Below are positions 45,448 through 52,652 of a DNA stretch of 63,765 nucleotides, piece by piece. Location of the stretch: IMG/VR virus record IMGVR_UViG_3300020220_005971, positions 1-63,765 of that record, one strand, 5' to 3'. The stretch is from a virus. A program made the translations under genes and the position numbers. The notes under the pieces are model-generated. The model ran no database searches and was not told the origin of the DNA. It was given only the letters and a program-made list of their open reading frames with translations. How positions within the stretch are numbered: the first letter of the stretch is position 1; each line of letters begins with the position of its first letter.

Positions 45448-46865
45448 TGAAAAGAGTAATTTTAGAAACAGGGCTCAGAGATATCTCGGCTTTGAAAAAA
45501 AGATATCCGAAAGCGGAAATTTATTTCCATCAGGATTTGGATGGAGTTACCACAGCCATTGCAATGAAAAGATATCTCGAGGACAATGGTATTGATGTAG
45601 TTGACGCTCACGTTATTCAATATGGTGAAAAAGAGTTTGCTGTCAAAAAAAACGACGCTCAGGGAGACACGATGCCAGTATTAGTCGATTTCGCCCATGG
45701 AAAACCAATGTTTGTGATTCACACAGATCATCACGATAAACAAGTTGGAGCCGAGAAAGGAGCATCAAAATCATTCAGACAAGCTAGATCTAACGTCGAA
45801 ACAATATCTCAGATAATTTCTCCAAGAGATTTATTTCCTTCAACAGATGTTTTATTGATAAGTACGGTTGACTCTGCGGACTTTATAAAACAAAATGTGA
45901 CACCTGAGGATGTTGTTAACTATCTGTTCAGGTATGATAAAGAGAAATCACTTCAAAAAAACAAAATGTTAATGGGATTTGTAGTAAACAAACTCCTTTT
46001 AGCCTTCAAAAACAAAAAAAGATTTCTTGAAAACTTGGTCTTAGACTCCGAACCCTCCCTTCTTTCGATTCTCGGAAATATTAAAAGTTGGATGAAACAA
46101 AATAACGCTCCCACACCCGAAGAATTACAATACAATGCCGACGATTACGCGGGGTCAATGAAAGACTTTCGTAACTTAGAGTATTCCGATGGTATAATAA
46201 CACAATACGGTGGAGGGGATATGAGAAAACCAGGATCTTATGATAGATATACCCCTTTTAGGACATACCCTGAAGCCGATTTCTTAATAATGGCTTGGCC
46301 AATGGGATTATTACAAGTTTCATGTAATCCTTTCAAAAAAGATAGGAGCTTGAAAGGGGTAAATCTTGGCGAAATATCCAAAAGTGTATTAAAAAAATGG
46401 GAGAGTCAGTTGAAAGATAGAGTTGTACCCCTATCTACAATAAAATGGATAAGTGAAACTGCGGTGGGACCTGAGAGCGTTGGATTTACTTTTAAAGATT
46501 TTGATGCTTTATATGGAGAAAGATTCATGTTTATGGATAATGGCGAGCAAATGCTAGAGCAGATAAAAAACATGATGGATATACCGTTCACAGAATTGAG
46601 TGAAGAACAAAGACAAATATTGGACAAAGTTGGAGTTTCGGCTTGGGATCTTTTACAATCGATGTCAGGTGGACATAAGTGTATTACAAATATATCTGGA
46701 CTTAATTACTTGGGTAGAAGTAAAAGACCACCTATGGGAAACTATAGATACGATCCAACAAAAGAAGATGCACCTTACATTAGATTTTTAAAGAGTCTCG
46801 CACTTGAGTTCAAAAAAACGTTAAAAGAAAAAATCAAAGAATCTCAAGTTGAGGTATCTCAATAG
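45447..46865 (+). CDS. DHH-family phosphoesterase
   Basis: 472 aa. FHQDLDGVTTAIAMKRYL (His28, Asp30, Asp32) is DHH motif I; LVDFAHG and IHTDHHDKQ (about 91-99) provide the later Asp and DHH ligands of the RecJ/NrnA/PDE superfamily, which cuts phosphodiesters in single-stranded DNA, nano-RNA or cyclic dinucleotides. The long C-terminal half does not look like a standard RecJ or DHHA1 domain. N-terminal VILETGL may be the recurring tag. A cyclic-dinucleotide or nanoRNA substrate would fit anti-defence use, but this is not shown. Confidence 0.75.
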   Translation: MKRVILETGLRDISALKKRYPKAEIYFHQDLDGVTTAIAMKRYLEDNGIDVVDAHVIQYGEKEFAVKKNDAQGDTMPVLVDFAHGKPMFVIHTDHHDKQVGAEKGASKSFRQARSNVETISQIISPRDLFPSTDVLLISTVDSADFIKQNVTPEDVVNYLFRYDKEKSLQKNKMLMGFVVNKLLLAFKNKKRFLENLVLDSEPSLLSILGNIKSWMKQNNAPTPEELQYNADDYAGSMKDFRNLEYSDGIITQYGGGDMRKPGSYDRYTPFRTYPEADFLIMAWPMGLLQVSCNPFKKDRSLKGVNLGEISKSVLKKWESQLKDRVVPLSTIKWISETAVGPESVGFTFKDFDALYGERFMFMDNGEQMLEQIKNMMDIPFTELSEEQRQILDKVGVSAWDLLQSMSGGHKCITNISGLNYLGRSKRPPMGNYRYDPTKEDAPYIRFLKSLALEFKKTLKEKIKESQVEVSQ

Positions 46866-46883
46866 ATTTCATATATTTATGAC

Positions 46884-47423
46884 ATGTCAAAAAAAGTATA
46901 CACCAAAAAGGGTGATGATGGTACCACAAGTTTATTATCGGGAAGAAGGGTTCCCAAAACACTTTCAGAAATCAAAGCGGTCGGGTCTTTAGATGAATTA
47001 AACTCCTTTGTGGGTTTACTCAGAAGTGAAGTTTTTGACCTAAACCTTTCACTAGAACAAATTCAATGGAATTTATTTAACGCAGGATCGACGATTATTA
47101 ATGATAATAATACAGAACTTACTGAAGTTAATCAGGAAGATATAAAAGTATTAGAGTTATCTATGGATAAAATGAGCGAAGAATTACCTGAACTAAAGAA
47201 TTTTATTTTACCTAAAGGAACTAAATCAGTAGCTATTGCACACATCTGTAGAACAATAGCTCGAAGAACTGAAATTGAAGTTTTGGAGTGTAGGGTTTTG
47301 GATAATTTTATTAAATTACAACCTATAACCATGTATCTAAATAGATTAAGCGATTACTTTTTTGTTCTAGCTCGGTACATCGCGCATAAAGAGGAAGTTA
47401 AAGAGACAATTTGGAAAAACTAA
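46884..47423 (+). CDS. Cob(I)alamin adenosyltransferase (PduO-type)
   Basis: 179 aa, normal length. KKVYTKKGDDGTTSLLSGRR, then AVGSLDELNSFVGLLRSE, and RTIARRTEIE in the C-terminal half are the defining motifs of PduO-type ATP:cob(I)alamin adenosyltransferases, which make coenzyme B12. A probable auxiliary metabolic gene: adenosylcobalamin serves class II ribonucleotide reductase and other radical enzymes. ATATTTAT sits at 46873-46880, only 3 nt before the ATG, so the mRNA would be leaderless if that is the promoter. Confidence 0.88.
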   Translation: MSKKVYTKKGDDGTTSLLSGRRVPKTLSEIKAVGSLDELNSFVGLLRSEVFDLNLSLEQIQWNLFNAGSTIINDNNTELTEVNQEDIKVLELSMDKMSEELPELKNFILPKGTKSVAIAHICRTIARRTEIEVLECRVLDNFIKLQPITMYLNRLSDYFFVLARYIAHKEEVKETIWKN

Positions 47424-47767
47424 AGGATGTACTGAACTGAGTCACCTGCTTCAATACCAAATTTTTTACAGGACCCACCCATAATCTCAAGAACTATATT
47501 ACCATTACCACAATAAGATGGACAATCATCACTCTGACAGGGAGAACAGTTATGATGAATATTAACAACAACGTTATTTTTTATAATGATAATATCCAAA
47601 GGTATTATACAGTCCTTCATCCAAAAACATTGTTGATCACCATTCATAAGAAAAAGAAGTCCGTTAAATGAATGATTGAATGTTTTTTTCATCATTCCAA
47701 TTTTTTGCTCTTTTGGTGTCACTAAAGTTTTGACATTAAAACTTTTTTTACCTACATTTACAACCAT
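47420..47767 (-). CDS. DUF192 domain protein
   Basis: 115 aa from ATG 47767 (47773 and 47782 are alternatives). EQKIGMMKKTFNHSFNGLLF, then CFWMKDCIIPLDIIII, and VLEIMGGSCKKFGIEAGDSV match DUF192 (GLM...GMLF, FWMKNT.IPLDI.FI, LEV.AG....GI..GD). Six cysteines, some in CSPCQSDDCPSYCGNG, suggest metal or disulfide. Cellular members are often exported; no signal peptide is seen. Divergent from the Nudix gene, with starts about 14 nt apart. Function unknown. Confidence 0.8.
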   Translation of the reverse strand: MVVNVGKKSFNVKTLVTPKEQKIGMMKKTFNHSFNGLLFLMNGDQQCFWMKDCIIPLDIIIIKNNVVVNIHHNCSPCQSDDCPSYCGNGNIVLEIMGGSCKKFGIEAGDSVQYIL

Positions 47768-47780
47768 AATCATAAATACC

Positions 47781-48200
47781 ATGGATACAAAAAGATACAC
47801 AGGTTTAATTGTCAAGTCGGGAGATAAAATTCTTCTTGGAAAAAGAAATTCTCTCTCCGCTTTTCCTGGCATGTGGTCTATTTTCGGAGGTAAACTCGAG
47901 GAAAATGAAACAACAATGGACGGTGCTAAACGAGAGTTTTTCGAAGAAACTGGAGTCGATGTCGATGATAAAGATATAAATTTTATTGGTCTCATTCCAA
48001 GATACACTCGTGATGGATATAAAATAAAAGGACTAATGTATGTATATTTATTAGATTCAGATATACCAATAACCCCTGATTTGGATAATGCCATTGACGG
48101 TAAAGAACACACTGAATGGAAGTATTTTACTTTGAATGAGATTGATCCCAACACAACAGGGGAATTTGTTTATAGATTAGCAGAAATCATATTACAATGA
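47781..48200 (+). CDS. Nudix hydrolase
   Basis: 139 aa from ATG 47781. The Nudix box is complete: GKLEENETTMDGAKREFFEE then TGV (Gx5Ex7REUxEExGU). These enzymes hydrolyse nucleoside diphosphate-linked compounds such as oxidised dNTPs, NAD or capped RNA. Opening RYTGLIVKSGDKILLGKRN and a conserved FPGMWSIFGGK are typical of MutT-like members. The in-frame upstream extension lies on the opposite DUF192 gene and is not used. Stop overlaps the following small ORF. Confidence 0.9.
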   Translation: MDTKRYTGLIVKSGDKILLGKRNSLSAFPGMWSIFGGKLEENETTMDGAKREFFEETGVDVDDKDINFIGLIPRYTRDGYKIKGLMYVYLLDSDIPITPDLDNAIDGKEHTEWKYFTLNEIDPNTTGEFVYRLAEIILQ

Positions 48201-48295
48201 TAGTTTCAGGTCTTATACTTTTTTTTTGTTATTGTTATCATACTTATCGGATTAGGAGACAACTAAAAAAAATAGTTCGTAGCTTAGATATGTAA
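48197..48295 (+). CDS. 32-aa single-span membrane peptide
   Basis: ATG 48197 overlaps the Nudix stop. It encodes MIVSGLILFFCYCYHTYRIR and then a basic tail (RQLKKIVRSLDM). One membrane helix plus positively charged end is typical of small phage membrane peptides. No family. Confidence 0.45.
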   Translation: MIVSGLILFFCYCYHTYRIRRQLKKIVRSLDM

Positions 48296-48314
48296 AAAAA
48301 TGTTTGTGAAATAC

Positions 48315-48344
48315 TTGTTAGAACCATTTTTTTTAATATCTTTG
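48315..48344 (+). promoter_or_regulatory. Bacteroidota-type promoter for the tRNA/ncRNA unit
   Basis: TTG at 48315-48317 and TATCTTTG at 48337-48344 with a 19-bp spacer fit the Bacteroidota -33/-7 promoter (TTTG/TTG, TAnnTTTG). Transcription would begin near 48350 and run through the tRNA into the large RNA. An ATATTTAT motif also lies at 48367-48374. Confidence 0.65.
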
Positions 48345-48451
48345 TAGTCCTTTACGATTTTAAAGTATATTTATCGTTTACCGAAATTAAGATCTTTGAG
48401 GGAGAACGACCCACGTAATCAAAGTATTGGGTAGTTTTACCAATTTTATAT

Positions 48452-48523
48452 CGCGAGGTAAAGCAGAGGTAGCTTACAAGGCTCATAACCTTGGCGTCGT
48501 AGGTTCGAATCCTACCCTCGCAA
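48452..48523 (+). tRNA. tRNA-Met (CAT), initiator-like
   Basis: Full cloverleaf: acceptor CGCGAGG/CCTCGCA, D stem AAGC/GCTT, anticodon stem CAAGG/CCTTG with loop CTCATAA (anticodon CAT), T stem GTAGG/CCTAC with TTCGAAT. Position 1 is C and 72 is A, the unpaired pair that marks bacterial initiator tRNAs for formylation, and the D stem has A11:T24 as in initiators. The anticodon stem has two of the three initiator G:C pairs (A29:T41 breaks the third). CCA is not encoded (CAAA follows). Confidence 0.92.
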
Positions 48524-48542
48524 CAAAAAAAGATTTGATGGA

Positions 48543-48686
48543 TTGAAAAGTTCTTCTTATCTTCGTAAAACAAAAGACGAAAGTCATTTGTTCTTTGATG
48601 AAACTGAATTTGAACCTGTCTCACTTAAAGTGGGGGGTATTAGAATCAAATCAGAAATAGTCAAAAAAAGTTTCAAAAAAATTTGA
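48543..48686 (+). CDS. Possible 47-aa ORF with TTG start between tRNA and ncRNA
   Basis: An open frame from TTG 48543 to TGA 48684 reads KSSSYLRKTKDESHLFFDET then VSLKVGGIRIKSEIVKKSFK. The composition is protein-like, but there is no ATG, the ribosome-binding context is weak and it begins 20 nt after the tRNA. It could also be part of the structured RNA leader. Low confidence. Confidence 0.3.
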   Translation: MKSSSYLRKTKDESHLFFDETEFEPVSLKVGGIRIKSEIVKKSFKKI

Positions 48687-48699
48687 CAGTCTCCAAACA

Positions 48700-49632
48700 C
48701 TGTTTTAATTTTGTGAAACAAATGGAAGGTTGGGGTCGTAAAAAGTCCCCTTCCTTCCAAATTAAAAAGTTCTTTGACTCAAGATATTGGCCGCCTATGG
48801 TCGTTAAATAAACTACGAAAGTAGTATAAAGTGGATAACCCTGGTTTTGGGTTGTCTGCGGTTTCCGAAAGGGAGCTTGAGTAGGCAAGCAGGATATCAC
48901 ACCACCTCTAGTACCGAGGGTAACACTGTAGGGAAGTTGGTGAGGTGACCAAGCGATTCGGGTCGTTTGGTTGAGGTCGGAAGACCAACAAGAGTAACCT
49001 GTAGAACTTATGTAAGAAATGATAGTATCCACTGTCACAATTGCGTAGTTCAATGTTAGAGTTGGCTTAAACACCGGCAAGGTAAGTTTCATAACAGGTG
49101 GTGCTGATGAGACCTTGACTTTATCTCTACCAAGAGGTTAGTCATGAAGTTGACTCGAAATATGGAAGTGGGGACACTTCAGAGGGTAGTTTAGTATCGT
49201 GTCATCCAAAAGATGACTTGGCTTCAGACGGGCCACTACCTTCCTAATCCGTAAAACCAACTTTGGTCTAATCAATGTCCAAAACATTAAATTAAATCAA
49301 GGAAAAGTGCTCGTCAGTTGTGTGTGACAGGTCACTACATAGTCGTGAGATGTTCACGGCCGTGAAGGGTCCCAAGCCCGACACGATTTTCACGAAAGTT
49401 CTCTAATCCCGCAAGGATGAATTGGCTCGGCAGGGTCGAAGAGTGATGAGTAAGGAGAGAGTTGCAGACAACTTAAGGATTGGTTAATCTAATTGACCGT
49501 GACTGAGAGTTACCGTTCAAAAGACGGTGGAAACAGAGGGAACCAAATAATCCTCCTAAAGACTCTTGTCAAGACTTGTATTCTCAGAGTTTTTTGCCTA
49601 ACCCTGACCGTTTTTACGGTTGGGGTTTTTTA
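48700..49632 (+). ncRNA. Large ornate structured ncRNA, GOLLD-like candidate
   Basis: About 930 nt with no convincing ORF, visibly more G+C than the flanks, packed with stem-loops: GGAAGG..GGGG/CCCC..CCTTCC (48724-48758), ACTAC-GAAA-GTAGT (48812-48825), AACCC/GGGTT (48837-48853), GTTTCC-GAAA-GGGAGC (48861-48876), CACCTC/GAGGTG (48903/48942), ACCAAGCGA/TCGTTTGGT (48948-48971), GGTC-GGAA-GACC (48975-48986), GAAGTG-GGGA-CACTTC (49165-49180), GTCATC/GATGAC (49201-49217), GGTAGT/ACTACC (49185/49235), ACCGT/ACGGT (49511-49527). GNRA loops are frequent. Size, phage setting and a tRNA just upstream match GOLLD RNAs; ROOL is smaller. No recalled consensus was aligned, so the class is an inference. Shared promoter with the tRNA at 48315. 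Confidence 0.7.
49600..49632 (+). terminator. Terminator of the large ncRNA
   Basis: AACCC-TG-ACCGT pairs with ACGGT-TG-GGGTT (49600-49627) followed by TTTTTTATTT. An earlier weaker stem ACTCT/AGAGT with TTTTTT lies at 49562-49596. Confidence 0.85.
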
Positions 49633-49917
49633 TTTCAGATACTTTGAAAAGGTTGGTGAATTTTCTAAAGTTTTTTGAAGGTTGGTTTTGTATGATCCGG
49701 TTTGTTTCATCTCCTCCCAATAATCCGCTATCTCAGTAGCAGTTTTCTTACCCTCTTCAGGGGATAAAGATACGTAGATAAAGTTACGAGTAATATTTTT
49801 CATTCCCGATCTCTCAAGGTTGTTAACCAAACTTGATAACAAGATTTCTCTATAAGTTGTGGTGAAATTCAAATCTTTAAAGATTTTGTCTAATATATTT
49901 AAATCTTGTTCTAACAT
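49630..49917 (-). CDS. Small helical hypothetical protein
   Basis: 95 aa (MLEQDLNILDKIFKDLNFTT ... TATEIADYWEEMKQTGSYKT). Mainly helical, central LSPEEGKKTATEIADYW. Its 3' end runs to the ncRNA terminator. ATATTTAT (49922-49929, minus) lies 4 nt before its start. Function unknown. Confidence 0.55.
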   Translation of the reverse strand: MLEQDLNILDKIFKDLNFTTTYREILLSSLVNNLERSGMKNITRNFIYVSLSPEEGKKTATEIADYWEEMKQTGSYKTNLQKTLENSPTFSKYLK

Positions 49918-49921
49918 TATA

Positions 49922-49929
49922 ATAAATAT
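49922..49929 (-). promoter_or_regulatory. ATATTTAT motif, minus strand
   Basis: Reads AATATTTATTATA before ATG 49917 with a 4-nt gap. Confidence 0.35.
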
Positions 49930-49976
49930 TTTGTAGTGTTATTTTAATTTTGTAACTTAGCAGCAAATCTTATTTT

Positions 49977-50534
49977 ATGCTTGATAAGTTCATAGACCTG
50001 TTGGTAACATTCATCCATGATATACTTCCATTCAAAATTGTAGATCAGTGGGAAAAAGGCGTTCATCTTAGATGTGGAAAATTCATAAGAGTTGTAGAAC
50101 CCGGTTTAAACTGTAAAATACCATTTTTTGATAAGATTTGGGTTACACCTGTTATTACCCAAACAGTAAACTTAAAACCACAAACAGTCACATCTTTCGA
50201 TGACAAAAGTGTAGTTCTCTCAAGTATTGTAAGATATCATATTTTTGATGTTGAAAAGTTCTTGTTAGGTGTGATGCACGCAAATGACGTTCTTGTAGAT
50301 ACAACTCAGGGTATAATTAGAGATATGGTTGAGCGTGAGACTTGGGATAAGTTAGATAATCTGACCCAAATTGTTACACCTGAGGTAAATCTTCACGTTA
50401 ACAAATGGGGTATAAAGGTTGAACTAATTAGTTTTCCTGATTTAGGAAATATTGTAACATATCGGATTATAACTGATGGGGGTGTTAAAGACCACAATCT
50501 TCCAATTCTGAACGGTAATCAAACACCATCATAA
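49977..50534 (+). CDS. SPFH/Band 7 (stomatin-like) domain protein
   Basis: 185 aa. Amphipathic or membrane-associating start (DKFIDLLVTFIHDILPF), then the Band 7 signature VDQWEKGVHLRCGKFIRVVE, PGLNCKIPFFDKI, VNLKPQTVTSFDDKSVVLSS and the helix WDKLDNLTQIVTPEVNLHVN. Band 7 proteins form ring or cage assemblies on membranes. This is a short version lacking the usual coiled-coil tail. TAATTTTG (49945-49952) is a TAnnTTTG match upstream. Convergent with the sulfotransferase-like gene. Confidence 0.8.
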   Translation: MLDKFIDLLVTFIHDILPFKIVDQWEKGVHLRCGKFIRVVEPGLNCKIPFFDKIWVTPVITQTVNLKPQTVTSFDDKSVVLSSIVRYHIFDVEKFLLGVMHANDVLVDTTQGIIRDMVERETWDKLDNLTQIVTPEVNLHVNKWGIKVELISFPDLGNIVTYRIITDGGVKDHNLPILNGNQTPS

Positions 50535-51215
50535 CATCCAAGAGTCTTTATGGTAATCCATCACTTTAAACATTGATTCGTAATTTTCGTAAATTAAATC
50601 TGCGTTTCTTTGGTTGTAATATAATCTGAAATCTTCGGGGAAGAATTCCCTCCATAAAATGTTATCTGAGGGCATTGTTTTTCCAAGTTTTTCATTACAA
50701 AATTTGGAAACCTCAGATATTTTTTCAGGGTCAGAATTAGAAATAAAAGGCACTTTCATCAAAGATTCCTCAAAATTTTCCACTTTGATTCTGTATTTTA
50801 TGGTTCTATTTAACAAAGATGGGATACCCTCAGACTCATAACCCTTTTGCCAAAGATATGTAGAAGTCTTGAAAATAATTTCAGACATATATTCGTAATA
50901 TTCATCTTTAAGGTCGTATGTCGAGATTAGTAAATCTTTTTTTAATTGTTGTATTCTGAACCCATTTGAAAAATATGAATATGGATTCCTACAACTTAAA
51001 ATAATGTCATAATCTAAATGATTGTTCATCAACTCGGTGGTATGGTTGTGTGTAGGATTGGGATGAACAAAAATTAACTCACCTTTATTGAGTAAATAAG
51101 TATCAAAATCATATAATTTTAGAATCCGAGTCAAGTTCCTTGATGCAGTTCTAGGTTGTGTAATAGAAAAGCATTTATGTTTTTCACTAAAATTCACAAA
51201 TGTGCGAAGACTCAT
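50529..51215 (-). CDS. Sulfotransferase-like protein 1
   Basis: 228 aa. ITQPRTASRNLTRILKLYD (PRTASRN at 21-27) fits the 5'-phosphosulfate-binding loop of PAPS-dependent sulfotransferases (PRTGTTxL type), ILSCRNPYSYFSNGF near 75-88 fits the 3'-phosphate-binding motif, and YENYESMFKVMDYHKDSW at the end is the usual C-terminal helix. The strand-loop-helix after ITQ lacks the usual second Gly or Lys. Similar in layout to the 60142 protein. PAPS would come from the CysC-like enzyme. Glycan or tyrosine are possible acceptors. Confidence 0.6.
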   Translation of the reverse strand: MSLRTFVNFSEKHKCFSITQPRTASRNLTRILKLYDFDTYLLNKGELIFVHPNPTHNHTTELMNNHLDYDIILSCRNPYSYFSNGFRIQQLKKDLLISTYDLKDEYYEYMSEIIFKTSTYLWQKGYESEGIPSLLNRTIKYRIKVENFEESLMKVPFISNSDPEKISEVSKFCNEKLGKTMPSDNILWREFFPEDFRLYYNQRNADLIYENYESMFKVMDYHKDSWML

Positions 51216-51222
51216 AATTTTT

Positions 51223-51254
51223 TTTGTTTTTCTGAATTTTGTTTACTATTTTTG
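51223..51254 (+). promoter_or_regulatory. Bacteroidota-type promoter TTTG-N20-TATTTTTG
   Basis: TTTG (51223-51226) and TATTTTTG (51247-51254) are 20 bp apart, matching -33/-7 spacing, 15 nt before the ATG at 51270. Confidence 0.55.
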
Positions 51255-51269
51255 TAAAAATAATCAGGT

Positions 51270-51554
51270 ATGACACTTACTCAATACAAAATTAAGATAG
51301 AGAACGAGAAATTCGGTACCCTTTTAAATGAAACATTTATCGATCCGATTCAGTTTAAATTGTTCTTGAAAATGGTACAAAGTTGTATTGAATTAAAAAA
51401 CGATCTTACTTTTTTCAACGGAACAGATTTTTTTATTCATGTTCCATTCAAACACTTGGTTGAGTCAATAATCTTAACAAACACACCACAATACAGTGCT
51501 GCTGATGTTCTGATTACTAAATCAAAAATCGAAGCTGAAATCACAAAAAAATAA
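51270..51554 (+). CDS. Small hypothetical protein
   Basis: 94 aa (MTLTQYKIKIENEKFGTLLN ... TDFFIHVPFKHLVESIILTN). Mixed alpha/beta. First of a three-gene unit (51270-52093) that ends in tandem hairpins. The promoter upstream is one of the best Bacteroidota-type matches, so it may be expressed early. No family recognised. Confidence 0.5.
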   Translation: MTLTQYKIKIENEKFGTLLNETFIDPIQFKLFLKMVQSCIELKNDLTFFNGTDFFIHVPFKHLVESIILTNTPQYSAADVLITKSKIEAEITKK

Positions 51555-51557
51555 TAT

Positions 51558-51800
51558 ATGAAACAATTTACCTTTGGTCAGTTAGTCATTCTTGGGTTGG
51601 TGGGATATGTTGGATATCGTTTAGGTCGCCATCTCGAGAAGGGTAACTCAAAAATAGAAACTCAAGGCACTGAGGATGAACAAAACTTTGTCACTAGAAT
51701 GATGAATGAGCTTACAAAAAAACCTAATAAAACTCAGAAAGACAAAGACAATATTGGACTCCTCAAAGTCAAACTTGATCAGTTAAAAAATCAAAAATGA
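51558..51800 (+). CDS. Small membrane-anchored protein
   Basis: 80 aa. One hydrophobic helix at the N-terminus (GQLVILGLVGYVGYRLGRHL), then a charged helical tail (DEQNFVTRMMNELTKKPNKT). The membrane helix contains small-residue GxxGY steps. Stop overlaps the next start. Function unknown. Confidence 0.5.
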   Translation: MKQFTFGQLVILGLVGYVGYRLGRHLEKGNSKIETQGTEDEQNFVTRMMNELTKKPNKTQKDKDNIGLLKVKLDQLKNQK

Positions 51801-52093
51801 TTTCGATTGATTATATTCAGGATAATTCCAAACCTCTCGGAGTTCTTGGGGGTAAGAGGATTACTTTTTACAACGATAAGTACATATTGTCAATAGTCGG
51901 AGGTGCTATGGGTTTATATGGTGACTTTGAAGAAAATTTCGAAGTTGCAATAATTGATCCTCAAACCGGAAATTTCATTACCAAACTTTTCTATCCTGAT
52001 AACTCAGATGATGTTATTCCATATCTCAGTGAAGAAAAGGTAGAAAAGATTTTAAATACTCTTTTCAAAGAAGGTGGTTTCCAAGTTCGTTAA
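51797..52093 (+). CDS. Small hypothetical protein
   Basis: 98 aa (MISIDYIQDNSKPLGVLGGK ... FEVAIIDPQTGNFITKLFYP). Beta-rich with a helical end. Last gene of the unit; its stop codon sits in the first of three tandem hairpins. Confidence 0.5.
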   Translation: MISIDYIQDNSKPLGVLGGKRITFYNDKYILSIVGGAMGLYGDFEENFEVAIIDPQTGNFITKLFYPDNSDDVIPYLSEEKVEKILNTLFKEGGFQVR

Positions 52094-52162
52094 ACTTGGT
52101 GGTGGAGCGGCTGTTCAAAACTATACAGCCCCTTTGGGAGACTTCGGTCTCCCATTTTTTTT
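52081..52162 (+). terminator. Three tandem hairpins ending in a UUCG terminator
   Basis: CCAAGTT/AACTTGG (52081-52099), GGCTGT/ACAGCC (52109-52130), then TGGGAGAC-TTCG-GTCTCCCA (52135-52154) followed by eight T's. The last is a strong terminator; the two before it make a compact structured 3' end that could be a stable small RNA. Confidence 0.75.
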
Positions 52163-52652
52163 ATTCCCACCATATACCAAAACCACAATTACTATAAACT
52201 ATGTTGTAGGCTTTTTCTTTGATATTGTCTAATAACTCGTCCAAATCACCCCAACCACTCATGTCTGTGTTGTCGATTATTGTTTGAATTGTTACATAAT
52301 GATATTCTCCTGTATCAGGGTTCATATCTAAAATATTTGATTCACCCCAACTTGATTTACTTATCACATCATTCTTTGATTCTTCCTCATCGTAGTATAT
52401 TGGATAGATGTTAACATAACAATATTCATCACCATTAGGTCCTTCTAAATCAACTCGAATACCCTTTTTTCCTGAGAGTTTCTTAATAGCCTTATCACAA
52501 AATTCAACTACACCTTTTTTACCTAACTCATCATTTAGATCTGATAAGAAATTATCTATATCATAATCAAGCAATGAAGCCACAGAGTGAACCTTTTCAC
52601 TTGGGTATCCAGCCTTAGTTAACAGGTTAAGAAAAGTTTTTACATCACTCAT
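52161..52652 (-). CDS. Hypothetical protein, possibly calcium or stress related
   Basis: 163 aa. N-terminal helices (MSDVKTFLNLLTKAGYPSEK, IDNFLSDLNDELGKKGVVEF), then beta-rich acidic part (IRVDLEGPNGDEYCYVNIYP) and an end YSNCGFGIWWE. Third gene of a minus-strand unit starting at 53854. No family recognised. Confidence 0.5.
   Translation of the reverse strand: MSDVKTFLNLLTKAGYPSEKVHSVASLLDYDIDNFLSDLNDELGKKGVVEFCDKAIKKLSGKKGIRVDLEGPNGDEYCYVNIYPIYYDEEESKNDVISKSSWGESNILDMNPDTGEYHYVTIQTIIDNTDMSGWGDLDELLDNIKEKAYNIVYSNCGFGIWWE

Noticed and set aside
47768-48154. N-terminal extension of the DUF192 gene
   Set aside because: The extended frame is antisense to the Nudix gene, whose Nudix box is complete, and adds nothing to DUF192 similarity.
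48538-48546. ATG just after the tRNA
   Set aside because: It is followed by a stop after one codon (GAT TGA) in its own frame.
48700-49632. Fragment of 16S rRNA
   Set aside because: A few words such as TCGTGAGATGTT look familiar, but the expected neighbouring rRNA helices are absent and the order does not fit.
48700-49632. Group I or group II intron, RNase P RNA or tmRNA
   Set aside because: No exon split, no group II domain V pattern, too long for RNase P or tmRNA, and no tag peptide frame with flanking tRNA-like ends was found.
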